The notes: a model not told the origin generated them from the sequence alone. DNA of 33,874 bases from GWF2-43-63 sp035390965 (GCA_035390965.1 DAOPKE010000022.1:1-33874); one strand, 5' to 3'; positions 1-8,702 are shown, counted from the first letter of the stretch. Numbers and translations: made by a program.

Positions 1-44
1 GTGACGCATGCGCCTGCAACTCGCTGAATGACAGTTTTCATGTT

Positions 45-1217
45 TTAATTTTTCTTTATTTTCTTCTTTTTTTCAGTTGCAATTTTTTCCTTCATGGTTT
101 CATAAATTTTCATAGAATCACAACAGGCACTGTCTGGAATCAAAGCAAAATTAAGATACACGGGGTTGTGATCTGAATGAGTAAAACCCATGTCAATTGT
201 TTTCACTTCATTCACTTCAATGTTGGGTGAACACAGGAAATAGTCGATGATGGTCGTTGTTGTTGTGCCTTTCTGATATGAAATATTAACGTCGCGGTTG
301 GTTGGTGTGCTGCTGTCATACATCCATTTCCATCCTTCCGGTAAAAAATCGTTGCTCACAGAAGTGCCTACCAGTCTTACTTTATCACCAGTCTTGATTT
401 CAGCCGGATTGAACCCCGGCGGATTCTGATTCCAGTCGCCACCGGCAATTACATAATGTCCGCGGTTGTACAGATCGAGTACAAAACTACGCAGGAACAA
501 AAGCTCTGCAACTCGGATGTCGCCCGCGTCGCTGAATGCCGAATTGTGCGTGTTGATTACATACAAGTCTTTTTCACCATCAATCTCATATCGCATTATG
601 ATGAAACAGCGATCAAGAAAAAACACGCTCATTGGCCAGGAGTAACTGCCAGGATATGATATTCTTTGTGCCCATTCGGGAATATAACGCGAAAATGTCA
701 TCATGCCGGCATATACTTTTGCCATTGGATTGAAAAGCGGAAACGGCACATAGGGCACATCATAGTTCACGGCTTTTGCCGAGCTGAAATCAGGCAGTGC
801 CTGCATCAAAGAGCTGTCCTGATGTGAATAAAAAGAGCGTCTTGCATCAAAATCCACTTCTTGCAGAAGCAGAAAATCAACACTGTCCATGGCTGAAACG
901 ATATTGAATACGGCATTCAGATACGATTTGTACAAATCCTTGTCTGGCCGCATTTTTTTACCGCCCTCATAAAAAAAATCCATCTCTTTCCCCAGTCCGC
1001 AATAGCCAATGTTCCATGAAATCATTGAAATGTTTTCATCTGCAAATAGCCATGCATTGCGGCCTTCGCTGATTATCAGGGTGTCGGTTACAGGTGGCGA
1101 AAAATTGTTGTTCGAATTGATGGTGATGATTGTTGCAAAGTATGCGATTATCAGCCCTGCAGTAATCAGGATTGTAACCAGAAAAACCTTTAGTCCCCGT
1201 CGGATTTTTTTCCACAT
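45..1217 (-). CDS. membrane-anchored endonuclease/exonuclease/phosphatase (EEP) family protein
   Basis: A 390-aa protein with one N-terminal membrane segment (about residues 11-34) followed by a complete EEP-fold domain. The metal and catalytic signatures are in order: SWN near residue 69, LLLQEVD with Glu120, NTHNSAF with His224, GGDWNQNP with Asp261/Asn263, DYF with Asp325 and HSDHNP with Asp349/His350. All key residues of the fold are present, so it should be an active Mg-dependent phosphodiesterase or phosphatase. Substrate (nucleic acid, lipid head group or sugar phosphate) cannot be told from sequence. The membrane anchor suggests action at the inner membrane, facing the periplasm. It is transcribed away from the esterase operon and the next 44 bases to the window edge show nothing. 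A charged Lys-rich tail ends the protein. Confidence 0.85.
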   Translation of the reverse strand: MWKKIRRGLKVFLVTILITAGLIIAYFATIITINSNNNFSPPVTDTLIISEGRNAWLFADENISMISWNIGYCGLGKEMDFFYEGGKKMRPDKDLYKSYLNAVFNIVSAMDSVDFLLLQEVDFDARRSFYSHQDSSLMQALPDFSSAKAVNYDVPYVPFPLFNPMAKVYAGMMTFSRYIPEWAQRISYPGSYSWPMSVFFLDRCFIIMRYEIDGEKDLYVINTHNSAFSDAGDIRVAELLFLRSFVLDLYNRGHYVIAGGDWNQNPPGFNPAEIKTGDKVRLVGTSVSNDFLPEGWKWMYDSSTPTNRDVNISYQKGTTTTTIIDYFLCSPNIEVNEVKTIDMGFTHSDHNPVYLNFALIPDSACCDSMKIYETMKEKIATEKKKKIKKN

Positions 1218-1263
1218 AATTCAGGAATAATTTTTGTAAAAATACATTTTTTAAAATATTCAC

Positions 1264-1271
1264 GATATTTG
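1264..1271 (+). promoter_or_regulatory. possible -7 element for the esterase/SGNH/MBOAT operon
   Basis: GATATTTG matches the Bacteroidota -7 consensus TAnnTTTG at all but the first position and ends 12 bases before the ATG at 1284. No clear -33 TTTG lies at the expected spacing, so the call is weak. Confidence 0.35.
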
Positions 1272-1283
1272 TAAAAAATCCTG

Positions 1284-2063
1284 ATGCGATTCTTCTTTGT
1301 TGTTTTTTCTTCTTTGTTGTTTTTTATTTCCTCATTCAGTGCTTTATCGCAGGATGACTGGAAAGATTGGATGCTGCACAAAACATTTGAAACCAGTCAG
1401 GGTGTGTTGCCTTATCGGATGTATGTTCCTGATTCAATCGGGCCCGATGAAAAACTACCCCTGGTGCTGTTTCTTCACGGGGCAGGTGAGCGTGGCGATG
1501 ATAATGAAGCACAGCTTACTCATGGAGTCAGACATTTTATGAATGATAGTATCCGCATGCAGTTTCGTTGTATCATTCTTGCCCCTCAGTGTCCCGCGAA
1601 TGCACGATGGGTCGAGGTTGACTGGTCCAATGCTTCACATAAAATGCCTGCCCGGATTTCGGTGCCCCTTTTTCAGACATTTACGCTTTTGGACTCATTG
1701 ATTGCGGCATTACCGGTCGATACTTTGCGTGTTTATATCACAGGCCTTTCGATGGGGGGCTTTGGAACATGGGATGCGCTTGCCCGACGGCCTGATTTTT
1801 TTGCTGCTGCCATGCCGGTATGTGGAGGTGGAGATGAGGGAACGGCCTGTCTGATGAAAAAAGTTCCGGTTTTGGCGTTTCATGGAAAACTTGATCATCT
1901 GGTGATTCCATCTCGTACTACCAATATGGTGAATGCTGTAAATCAATGTGGTGGAAATGCTCAGTTCGTTTTATTTCCCAAACTGGGACATCTTTGCTGG
2001 GAACAAGTGTATTCAAATGTTGAAAACATCCGTTGGTTATTTTTTCAGAAACGGCAGAAATAA
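1284..2063 (+). CDS. secreted alpha/beta hydrolase (esterase / prolyl-oligopeptidase-like)
   Basis: A 259-aa protein with a signal peptide (residues 1-22, cleavage after ALSQ). The alpha/beta-hydrolase fold is complete: the oxyanion-hole motif LFLHGAGE at 62-69, the nucleophile elbow GLSMGG with Ser156, an acidic residue in HGKLD (Asp204) and the catalytic His in LGHLCW (His236). The arrangement resembles secreted feruloyl/acetyl esterase or PHB-depolymerase-like enzymes of Bacteroidota. It is followed after 6 bases by the SGNH gene, and that gene overlaps the MBOAT gene, so the three probably form one operon. A role in trimming or adding acyl groups on an exported glycan is inference from these neighbours. 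Family call is firm, substrate unknown. Confidence 0.85.
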   Translation: MRFFFVVFSSLLFFISSFSALSQDDWKDWMLHKTFETSQGVLPYRMYVPDSIGPDEKLPLVLFLHGAGERGDDNEAQLTHGVRHFMNDSIRMQFRCIILAPQCPANARWVEVDWSNASHKMPARISVPLFQTFTLLDSLIAALPVDTLRVYITGLSMGGFGTWDALARRPDFFAAAMPVCGGGDEGTACLMKKVPVLAFHGKLDHLVIPSRTTNMVNAVNQCGGNAQFVLFPKLGHLCWEQVYSNVENIRWLFFQKRQK

Positions 2064-2064
2064 T

Positions 2065-2072
2065 TATTTTTG
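2065..2072 (+). promoter_or_regulatory. TAnnTTTG -7 element (TATTTTTG) at the start of the SGNH gene
   Basis: An exact TAnnTTTG match lies 1 base past the esterase stop codon. It overlaps the TTG codon at 2070. If it is used, translation must start further down, most likely at the TTG at 2085. Confidence 0.35.
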
Positions 2073-2885
2073 CCGCAAAAAGTTTTGAAATTTTTCAACT
2101 CACAAAAACCGCCACGCGATTATTTGCAGTATGTCTTGTTATTACTGGGCTCATTGTTGTTGTTCTCTGTTTTGTCTTTTTCCAATGCTGAAATCAGCAT
2201 CGGTTCTTATAAACTGAAAGATTCCGGAATCCGCAAGTTCTTTTATCCCGAAGTGCTTCCATTGGCTCAAACAGGAATTTCTATTGAACAGGATGGTACT
2301 GGCGACAAAGTGGATTCATCGGCACAGCGATTTTTGCTGATAGGTGATTCCATGCTTGAATTTCTTCGTATCCGGCTGGGTGATTATGCCCGTAAAAACG
2401 GCCACACGGTCAATACTGTTATTTGGTATAGCTCTTCGTCGCTCTGGTACGGACAATGCGACACATTAAAGCATTTTATCAACAAGCACAAACCAACGTA
2501 TGTATTGCTTGTTTTGGGAGCCAATGAGCTTTTTATCAAGGATATCACCTCTCAACGGGCGGAATATGTCAGAAACATCATTGCACAGATGGATACGTTG
2601 CCTTTTGTTTGGGTCGGACCTCCCAACTGGAAAGATGATACAGGAATCAATGATCTTATATTGCGTTATGCAGGAAAAGACCGTTATTTTCCATCCAAAA
2701 ATCTTTCGTATGAAAGAACCAAAGACGGTGCGCATCCAAAGCGCGAATCTGCCTATAAATGGATGGATTCTGTAGCTGTTTATCTGCAGACCGAAGCCCG
2801 TTATAAAATACTGATGACATCCCCTGACACATTTCTCAATAAGGTGCCTCCTACCGAAATTCTGCAACCCAACCCGCCTTTCTGA
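2070..2885 (+). CDS. membrane-anchored SGNH/GDSL-family hydrolase
   Basis: About 270 aa. One membrane anchor (residues 19-38) precedes an SGNH domain: block I LLIGDSM with the nucleophile Ser94, block III LVLGANELF with Asn152, and block V DGAH with Asp219 and His222. Family members hydrolyse or transfer acyl esters. Because the gene directly precedes and overlaps an MBOAT acyltransferase (TGATG, one shared base), it is probably the periplasmic partner that passes acyl groups to a polysaccharide, as AlgJ/AlgX-type proteins do beside AlgI. There is no ATG before the membrane segment. The start is TTG at 2070 or, given the -7-like box at 2065-2072, TTG at 2085. The domain call is firm, the partner role is inferred. 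Confidence 0.85.
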   Translation: MPQKVLKFFNSQKPPRDYLQYVLLLLGSLLLFSVLSFSNAEISIGSYKLKDSGIRKFFYPEVLPLAQTGISIEQDGTGDKVDSSAQRFLLIGDSMLEFLRIRLGDYARKNGHTVNTVIWYSSSSLWYGQCDTLKHFINKHKPTYVLLVLGANELFIKDITSQRAEYVRNIIAQMDTLPFVWVGPPNWKDDTGINDLILRYAGKDRYFPSKNLSYERTKDGAHPKRESAYKWMDSVAVYLQTEARYKILMTSPDTFLNKVPPTEILQPNPPF

Positions 2886-4363
2886 TGAACTGGAGTAATA
2901 TTATTCACGACATACTTTTTTATAAACCTGCTGCGCCTATTTTGTTCAACAGCGGGACTTTCTGGTTGCTGTTCATTCTGGTTCTTTCGGTGTATGCGGC
3001 CATTTACCGCAATAATACAGCCCGCACATTGTTTTTGCTTGGATTTAGCATTTTCTTTTATTACAAATCGAGTGGTGTTTATGTTATGTTGCTGATAGGA
3101 ACACTTGTTTTTGTGTATATGCTCACAAAACTGATGTTCCGGCAAAAAAATCCGGTTTTAAAAAAATGGATGTTGGTTGTCAATGTGGTTGTTACACTTG
3201 GTTTTCTTGCCTATTATAAATACACAAATTTCTTTATTGACAATTTTTCCCTGATTTCGGGTCAGCAGTTTGAAGCAGCCGATATTTTTCTGCCGGTAGG
3301 AATTTCTTTTTATACTTTTCAGATTCTTAGTTATGTTTTTGATGTGTATCGCGGCGATCTGGAGCCGGAAAAAGATTTTTTCAATTATGCGTTTTATATC
3401 ACTTTTTTTCCACAGCTTGTTGCCGGCCCTATAGTCAGGGCGAGTCAATTTCTGCCGCAATTGAAAGGTCATATTACCATTCATCCGGATGAAGTGCAGA
3501 AAGGTTTTTTTCTTATTATGCAGGGCTTGTTCAAAAAAGCTGTCCTGGCCGATTATGTGTCGCAGTATAATGATTTGATTTTTAACGCTCCCGGCACTTA
3601 TAGCGGATTCGAAAATCTGATGGCGGTATATGGTTACACGCTGCAGATTTACTGCGATTTTAGTGGTTACAGTGATATGGCCATTGGAATTGGAAAAATG
3701 ATGGGATTTGATCTTGGAATTAATTTCAATAAGCCATATCAGTCGCTTAGTATAACGGAGTTCTGGCGTCGATGGCATATCAGTCTTTCAAGCTGGTTGC
3801 GCGATTATCTCTATATTCCGCTTGGTGGAAACCGCAAAGGAAAACTGCGTACTTATATCAATCTTTTTATCACCATGTTGCTTGGTGGGCTCTGGCATGG
3901 GCCTTCGTGGCAGTTTGTTTTTTGGGGTGGTATGCATGGTGTAGGACTCGCCATTCATAAATTATGGAAAACCTATGTAATGCCAGGCGAAATAGACTCA
4001 AAATGGGGCTCGCGGATTTACACATTTTTCGCGTGGTTCATTACTTTTCATTTTGTTGTTTTTCTCTGGATATTTTTCCGGGCTCAAAGTTTTGAACTTG
4101 CCTGGGAAATGATAGGGCAGATATTTGGCGCAATGGATTGGGCATATTTGCAGCCATTCTGGAGTGTTCGCCATATATTTGTTGTGATGTTGATAATCGG
4201 TATTGCTATTCACGCCGTTCCTTCACGTTTGTTTCCGAAAATGGAAAACATATACGTAAAAATGCCTTTTGTTGTTAAGGCCATCGCTTTTGTTGTATTG
4301 ATTCAGCTTGTAATTCAGTTTAAAAGCGAATCGGTTCAGCCGTTTATCTATTTCCAGTTTTAA
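2885..4363 (+). CDS. MBOAT family O-acyltransferase (AlgI-like)
   Basis: A 492-aa polytopic inner-membrane protein with about ten hydrophobic segments, the usual AlgI length. The MBOAT signatures are present: FWRRWHISLSSWLRDYLYIPLGG with His298, and LLGGLWHGPSW with the catalytic His338. Relatives move an acyl group, usually acetyl, across the inner membrane so that a periplasmic SGNH partner can place it on an exopolysaccharide, peptidoglycan or teichoic acid. The start ATG shares one base with the stop of the SGNH gene, which indicates translational coupling. The gene ends inside a large inverted repeat shared with the convergent carboxyltransferase gene. The acylated polymer is unknown because no glycan synthesis genes are in the window. 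Confidence 0.93.
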   Translation: MNWSNIIHDILFYKPAAPILFNSGTFWLLFILVLSVYAAIYRNNTARTLFLLGFSIFFYYKSSGVYVMLLIGTLVFVYMLTKLMFRQKNPVLKKWMLVVNVVVTLGFLAYYKYTNFFIDNFSLISGQQFEAADIFLPVGISFYTFQILSYVFDVYRGDLEPEKDFFNYAFYITFFPQLVAGPIVRASQFLPQLKGHITIHPDEVQKGFFLIMQGLFKKAVLADYVSQYNDLIFNAPGTYSGFENLMAVYGYTLQIYCDFSGYSDMAIGIGKMMGFDLGINFNKPYQSLSITEFWRRWHISLSSWLRDYLYIPLGGNRKGKLRTYINLFITMLLGGLWHGPSWQFVFWGGMHGVGLAIHKLWKTYVMPGEIDSKWGSRIYTFFAWFITFHFVVFLWIFFRAQSFELAWEMIGQIFGAMDWAYLQPFWSVRHIFVVMLIIGIAIHAVPSRLFPKMENIYVKMPFVVKAIAFVVLIQLVIQFKSESVQPFIYFQF

Positions 4364-4459
4364 TTACAACCTTTTAAATTTCTTTAAACTTCGGCAAAGT
4401 TTAAACTTTGCCGAAGTTAAGAAGTTAAAAAGAAGTTTGTTTAAAGGTTGTAATTAAAA
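4358..4459. terminator. symmetrical bidirectional terminator covering both stop codons
   Basis: A 16-bp perfect inverted repeat without a spacer (4387-4418; arms AACTTCGGCAAAGTTT) sits in the middle of two outer 14-bp perfect arms (4358-4371 and 4446-4459; TTTTAATTACAACC). The outer arms contain the last codon bases and stop codons of both convergent genes, each ending TTT-TAA. A and T runs flank the core on both sides, so the hairpin can end transcription from either direction. Confidence 0.8.
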
Positions 4460-6196
4460 CGTAAACCACTTGTAGTTATACAAGCCGTCGAGTAAACGCT
4501 TTTCTTTCTCTTCTTTGCTGAGGGCTTTGTAGGCGGCTTTTTCGGCCTCGAAGGCAGCACGTTCTTCTTCGCGTTTGCGCTCTTCTTCGGCACGGATGGC
4601 ATCTTGTTCGGCTTTGACAATGGCCTGTTCTGCATCCCATTCTTTTTTGGCGCGGTTAGTCAGAAATGGCTCTGCTACTGCCGGAAACAATTCAAGCAAC
4701 AACTGGTCTTTTTCTGAATTTACCAGATTGCGATCGCCAAATTGCGATAAAACCTTATTGACCTGCGGTTTATAATTGTCGGTATTGTACGGTATTTCTT
4801 CGCGCGCGCCGGTTATTTTTTCACGAAAATCAGGATCAATAGGCACCGGCGTTTTGCCATAGGAGCCCTTAACGAGATTTACATATTGAGTGTTTACATT
4901 GGTGTACCAGGGCAGACCTTTGTTTTCGTCGAGAATGCAATTAACGGCCTGAACTCCGACAATCTGGCTGGTGGGTGTAACTAAAGGCACAGAGCCGGCT
5001 GCAGTGCGTACGGCCGGAACAGCTTTCAGTACGCGAGGTAAAAGTTCTTCGAGTTTCAGTGTTTTGAGCTGAGCCAGCATGTTGGTGTACATCCCTCCCG
5101 GAATTTGTGCGTTTTTCACCATCTCGTTGGGTGCCGGAAAATTGAAATAAGTTTCTATTTCGTGGCAGGCCTCCAGAACATCTTCGTAATTTTCTTTCTC
5201 AACCGAATTGATGGCGCGATCGAAAACTTTTTCAATGTCGGTTGGCAGCTTATCTTTGGTGAGATCGAAGCTGCGTGGAAACATTTTGTAACTGTCGAAT
5301 TCATCCATTTGGTGCCTGATTTCTTCAAGCTTATCGCTGAGGGTTTTCAGCACTTCAATGTTGACATTGGTTTCATATCCCAGTTTTTTGCAAAACAAAT
5401 GGATGATTTCATAAGCGGGTGCAGCACTGCCGCCTGCAAAAGGCATCATGTTGGTGTCGATGATGTCAGCGCCGTTCATCATGGCAGTCAGTACCGAAGC
5501 CAGCCCGTAGCCGGGAGTTGAGTGTGTATGGAAATCAACCGGAATTTTTACGTTGTTTTTCAGTGCGCGGATGATTTTTGCTGCACTTACATGGTCAACA
5601 AGACCAGCCATGTCTTTCAGCGTAATCATATCTGCACCCATGGCTTCTATTTCTTTGGCTTTGCCAACAAAATAATCTACCGTAAAAACAGGGGGCTTCG
5701 GCTTTTCTTTAATCAGTCCGAAAAATTTCTTTTTCAGTTCGAGCTTTGGATCTACGGTATAACTGATGGTGCCATCGGCAATGCCGCCGTATTTTTTTGC
5801 AAATCCGACAGAGCTTCTGATATTATCCATGTCGTTCAGGGCGTCGAAAATGCGCAAAATGTCAATGCCGGTTGACATGGCATTTTTGATAAATCCTTCG
5901 ATTACATGTTCAGGATAGGGATTGTATCCAAAAAGGTTGCGACCACGTGATAAGGCCGTCAGCTTTGATGAGGTTCCGATTGCGTCCTTGATTTTTGCCA
6001 ATCGTTCCCATGGGTCTTCGTTCAGATAACGCATGATACTGTCAGGAACAGCTCCACCCCATACTTCCATGGCGTAAAAACCGGCTTCTTTGAACAATGG
6101 AAGCACATGATCGACCTGGGCCTGGTTCATACGGGTTGCAAATAATGACTGCTGTCCATCGCGCAGTGTGAGATCCCTTATCTTTAATTCTTTCAT
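4454..6196 (-). CDS. oadA: carboxyltransferase subunit (oxaloacetate decarboxylase alpha / pyruvate carboxylase subunit B type)
   Basis: A 580-aa protein, taking the ATG at 6196 because homology begins there (MKELKIRDLTLRDGQQS); a longer reading adds 39 unrelated residues. The DRE-TIM-barrel carboxyltransferase domain shows LRDGQQS, FDALNDMDN, KDMAGL with the carboxylated Lys at about 194, and the metal-binding DFHTHSTPG (His223/His225). The conserved carboxylase domain continues to about residue 500. The C-terminus is a Glu/Lys/Ala-rich predicted helix and there is no MKM biotinylation motif, so the biotin carrier must be a separate protein not encoded here. The TIM barrel has an insertion rich in Lys, Phe and Pro at about 150-172. 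Reaction: biotin-dependent carboxyl transfer between pyruvate and oxaloacetate. Which complex it joins (Na-pumping decarboxylase or carboxylase) cannot be decided. Confidence 0.88.
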   Translation of the reverse strand: MKELKIRDLTLRDGQQSLFATRMNQAQVDHVLPLFKEAGFYAMEVWGGAVPDSIMRYLNEDPWERLAKIKDAIGTSSKLTALSRGRNLFGYNPYPEHVIEGFIKNAMSTGIDILRIFDALNDMDNIRSSVGFAKKYGGIADGTISYTVDPKLELKKKFFGLIKEKPKPPVFTVDYFVGKAKEIEAMGADMITLKDMAGLVDHVSAAKIIRALKNNVKIPVDFHTHSTPGYGLASVLTAMMNGADIIDTNMMPFAGGSAAPAYEIIHLFCKKLGYETNVNIEVLKTLSDKLEEIRHQMDEFDSYKMFPRSFDLTKDKLPTDIEKVFDRAINSVEKENYEDVLEACHEIETYFNFPAPNEMVKNAQIPGGMYTNMLAQLKTLKLEELLPRVLKAVPAVRTAAGSVPLVTPTSQIVGVQAVNCILDENKGLPWYTNVNTQYVNLVKGSYGKTPVPIDPDFREKITGAREEIPYNTDNYKPQVNKVLSQFGDRNLVNSEKDQLLLELFPAVAEPFLTNRAKKEWDAEQAIVKAEQDAIRAEEERKREEERAAFEAEKAAYKALSKEEKEKRLLDGLYNYKWFTF

Positions 6197-6279
6197 AGTC
6201 TTGACTTTTAACTGCGTAAAATTACAACTATTTTGAGAGAATTCCGGATTTTTTAACCCCTGATATGTATCAACATTCA

Positions 6280-6310
6280 TTGACAATGGCTTTTCTCTTT
6301 TGTATTTTTG
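6280..6310 (+). promoter_or_regulatory. promoter of fhs (-33 TTG, -7 TATTTTTG)
   Basis: TTG at 6280-6282 and an exact TAnnTTTG box at 6303-6310 are separated by 20 bases, the Bacteroidota primary sigma-factor arrangement. The box ends 17 bases before the fhs ATG. The 131-bp gap is shared with the divergent carboxyltransferase gene. Confidence 0.65.
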
Positions 6311-6327
6311 CATAAAATTTTTTCATT

Positions 6328-7998
6328 ATGAAATCAGATATTCAGATTGCGCGCGAAACATCCATCAAACCGATTACTGAAATTGCAAAACAATTGGGGA
6401 TTAATCCAGATGATCTGGATTTGTATGGAAAGCATAAAGCAAAAATTCCGCTTAGTTATATTAATGACGAAAAAATAAAAAAATCGAAATTGATTTTGGT
6501 AACAGCCATTACACCAACACCCGCTGGCGAAGGCAAAACAACCACTTCTATCGGATTGGCTATGGGCTTGAACCGCATAGGGAAAAAAACAACGGTGGTT
6601 CTTCGCGAGCCATCTCTGGGACCCGTTTTTGGAGTAAAGGGCGGCGCTGCCGGCGGTGGATATGCTCAGGTGATTCCGATGGAAGATATTAACCTGCATT
6701 TTACTGGCGATATGGCAGCTGTTGAAAAAGCAAACAACCTGTTGTCGGCCTTGATTGATAATAATCTTCAGAATACAAAAAACAGTCTGAATCTTGATCC
6801 GCGCACCATCAGCTGGAAACGGGTGATGGACATGAACGACCGCTCGCTGCGCGACATTGTGATTGGTCTTGGCGGAACTGCCAATGGAATTCCACGTGAA
6901 ACCGGTTTTAATATTACTGCGGCTTCGGAAGTGATGGCAATTCTTTGTATGGCCTCTGATAAAGACGATCTTGAAAAGCGTTTGGGAAATATTTTTATCG
7001 GATTTACCTTCGATAAAAAACCGGTATATGCTCGTGATCTGAATGCTCAGGGAGCTATGGCGGTGTTGCTGAAGGATGCCATTATGCCCAATCTGGTGCA
7101 GACACTTGATAATACACCGGCAATCATTCATGGTGGACCTTTTGCCAATATTGCACAGGGTACAAATTCAATTATTGCTACAAAAACGGGTTTGTCGCTT
7201 TCAGAATATGTAGTTACGGAAGCTGGTTTTGCGAGCGATCTTGGAGCAGAAAAATTTTTCGATATCAAATGTCAAACAGCCGGATTGATGCCGAATGCAG
7301 TGGTGATTGTTGCAACGGTTCGGGCACTTAAATATCATGGCGGTGCCAAAAAAGACCAGTTTGCAATACCTGATGCAGCGCTGGTTTCAAAGGGTTTGCC
7401 AAACCTTGAAAAGCATATCGAAAACATGAAAAAGTTCGGTTTTACTCCGGTTATTGCACTCAATAAATTTGATACTGACAGTGTTGAGGAAATTAAAGTA
7501 GTGGAGGATTTTTGCAAAACTCAGGATGTGTCCATGGCTGTGAATGATTCGTGGGCCAGAGGAGCCGAAGGCGCACTTGAATTGGCTGAAGCGGTTGTTA
7601 GTGAGGCAAAATCATGTCCGGCTTGTTTCAAGCCGCTGTATGATAAAAATTGGGATGTGGAGAAGAAAATCAGTACCATTGTAACAAATATGTATGGTGC
7701 CAAAGATGTTGAATATTCGCTCAAAGCCAGAAAAGACCTTCAGAATATTCTTTCCCTGGGCCTTGATAAACTGGCCATTTGTATGGCTAAAACGCAGAAT
7801 TCATTGTCCGATGTGCCAGAATTGCGCGGCCGCCCGAAAGATTTTACTGTCAATATCCGGGAAATCGAAATTTCTTCAGGCGCCGGATTTGTTGTTCCTA
7901 TTGCAGGATCTATCATGCGTATGCCGGGTTTGCCTGCAGTGCCTTCGGCCGAAAATATTGGCTTTGATGATGACGGAAATGTGACCGGACTCTTTTGA
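6328..7998 (+). CDS. fhs: formate-tetrahydrofolate ligase
   Basis: A full-length 556-aa enzyme (family about 555 aa). The nucleotide-binding loop TPTPAGEGKTTT is at 62-73, followed by the family motifs LREPSLGPVFGVKGGAAGGGY and HFTGD, and the C-terminal IAGSIMRMPGLP. It makes 10-formyl-tetrahydrofolate from formate, THF and ATP in the cytosol, feeding purine and formyl-Met synthesis or working in reverse in anaerobes. It is transcribed alone from the promoter at 6280-6310. Its TGA stop runs straight into the 7-bp tandem array. Confidence 0.97.
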   Translation: MKSDIQIARETSIKPITEIAKQLGINPDDLDLYGKHKAKIPLSYINDEKIKKSKLILVTAITPTPAGEGKTTTSIGLAMGLNRIGKKTTVVLREPSLGPVFGVKGGAAGGGYAQVIPMEDINLHFTGDMAAVEKANNLLSALIDNNLQNTKNSLNLDPRTISWKRVMDMNDRSLRDIVIGLGGTANGIPRETGFNITAASEVMAILCMASDKDDLEKRLGNIFIGFTFDKKPVYARDLNAQGAMAVLLKDAIMPNLVQTLDNTPAIIHGGPFANIAQGTNSIIATKTGLSLSEYVVTEAGFASDLGAEKFFDIKCQTAGLMPNAVVIVATVRALKYHGGAKKDQFAIPDAALVSKGLPNLEKHIENMKKFGFTPVIALNKFDTDSVEEIKVVEDFCKTQDVSMAVNDSWARGAEGALELAEAVVSEAKSCPACFKPLYDKNWDVEKKISTIVTNMYGAKDVEYSLKARKDLQNILSLGLDKLAICMAKTQNSLSDVPELRGRPKDFTVNIREIEISSGAGFVVPIAGSIMRMPGLPAVPSAENIGFDDDGNVTGLF

Positions 7999-8145
7999 AA
8001 ATACGAGATGCGAAATACGAGATACGAAATACGAAATACGAGATACGAGATACGAGATACGAAATACGAGATACGAGATACGAAATAGGAGATACGAAAC
8101 ACGAAATGCGAGGTGCGAAATACGAGGTGCGAAATGAGAATATGA
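7999..8145 (+). repeat. 7-bp tandem array A, left side of S23-type cassette 1
   Basis: About 20 head-to-tail copies of the heptamer AAATACG / AGATACG, starting at the first base after the fhs TGA. Copies decay toward 8145-8170 (AGGTGCG, AAATGAG). Seven is not a multiple of three, so all frames stay open and produce meaningless ORFs with a 21-base period on the minus strand. Confidence 0.9.
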
Positions 8146-8168
8146 GATGTGACTTGTGAAATGCGAAC

Positions 8169-8185
8169 TCGAAATTCTATTTCGA
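8169..8185 (-). terminator. short hairpin after S23-type gene 1
   Basis: TCGAAAT-TCT-ATTTCGA is a 7-bp perfect stem with a 3-base loop, 3 bases past the stop of the four-helix-bundle gene. It could end its transcript. It may also have formed from the edge of the AAATACG-type repeats. Confidence 0.45.
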
Positions 8186-8188
8186 AGT

Positions 8189-8605
8189 TTAGTTTTGTTT
8201 TGCATGAATAGTACGCATACTTGCAACAAATATGGCTACCAGCTCTTCTGCTTCTTTTTGAATAATCTGTCCATCTTTAATTTGCGAAAAGTATTTCGAT
8301 CGATTAATTATTTTTAAACAGATCAATGTCTCTCGTAACTCCTTCAGTGATATTTTCATTTTATGAATGAAGTCCTTGGTTGATTCGGCTGCCTGTGCTT
8401 CGCCATAATTCAGGGATGCGGATACAGATGCTCGTGAAAGTTGATCTGCAAAATATTCTGCAATATGAATTTGCGGGAAATCATGACAGAAATCTAGAAT
8501 TGAAACGGAGAATTTCACCAAACGTTCTTCTGTCTGATATCTGCTTTTCACGTCTTCTACACATGAATCAATTAACACGTCAGTTGGATATTGTTTTTGT
8601 TTCAT
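8189..8605 (-). CDS. four helix bundle protein (S23 / 23S rRNA intervening-sequence type), copy 1
   Basis: A 138-aa all-helical protein. The conserved core runs from about residue 28 (RLVKFSVSILDFCHDFP) through QLSRASVSASLNYGEAQAA to DFIHKMKISLKELRETL, the pattern of the four-helix-bundle/S23 family. These proteins are known from intervening sequences in 23S rRNA genes, and relatives (bAvd) bind RNA in diversity-generating retroelements. Free-standing copies have no established function. The gene lies between array A (7999-8145) and array B (8703-8772), which are inverted copies of the same heptamer family, and the whole cassette fills the space between two convergent genes exactly. Two other S23-type sequences are in this window. 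Family call is strong, function unknown. Confidence 0.85.
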   Translation of the reverse strand: MKQKQYPTDVLIDSCVEDVKSRYQTEERLVKFSVSILDFCHDFPQIHIAEYFADQLSRASVSASLNYGEAQAAESTKDFIHKMKISLKELRETLICLKIINRSKYFSQIKDGQIIQKEAEELVAIFVASMRTIHAKQN

Positions 8606-8702
8606 AATTTTATATTGTTTCGTTTTCTAAATATGCCGTCCCTCTGTTCATGTTTTATATTTCCGATTTTGATTTTATTTAGAATTATAAATTGTCACAT
8701 TA

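Noticed and set aside
4454..6313. Longer start for the carboxyltransferase gene
   Set aside because: The extra 39 residues have no family similarity and would run over the divergent fhs promoter. Homology begins at MKELKIRDL.
7740..8229. Two minus-strand ORFs rich in repeating RISY/FVS residues
   Set aside because: They are produced by the 7-bp tandem array, which keeps all frames open with a 21-base period, and by antisense of fhs. No protein family, start signal or codon pattern supports them.
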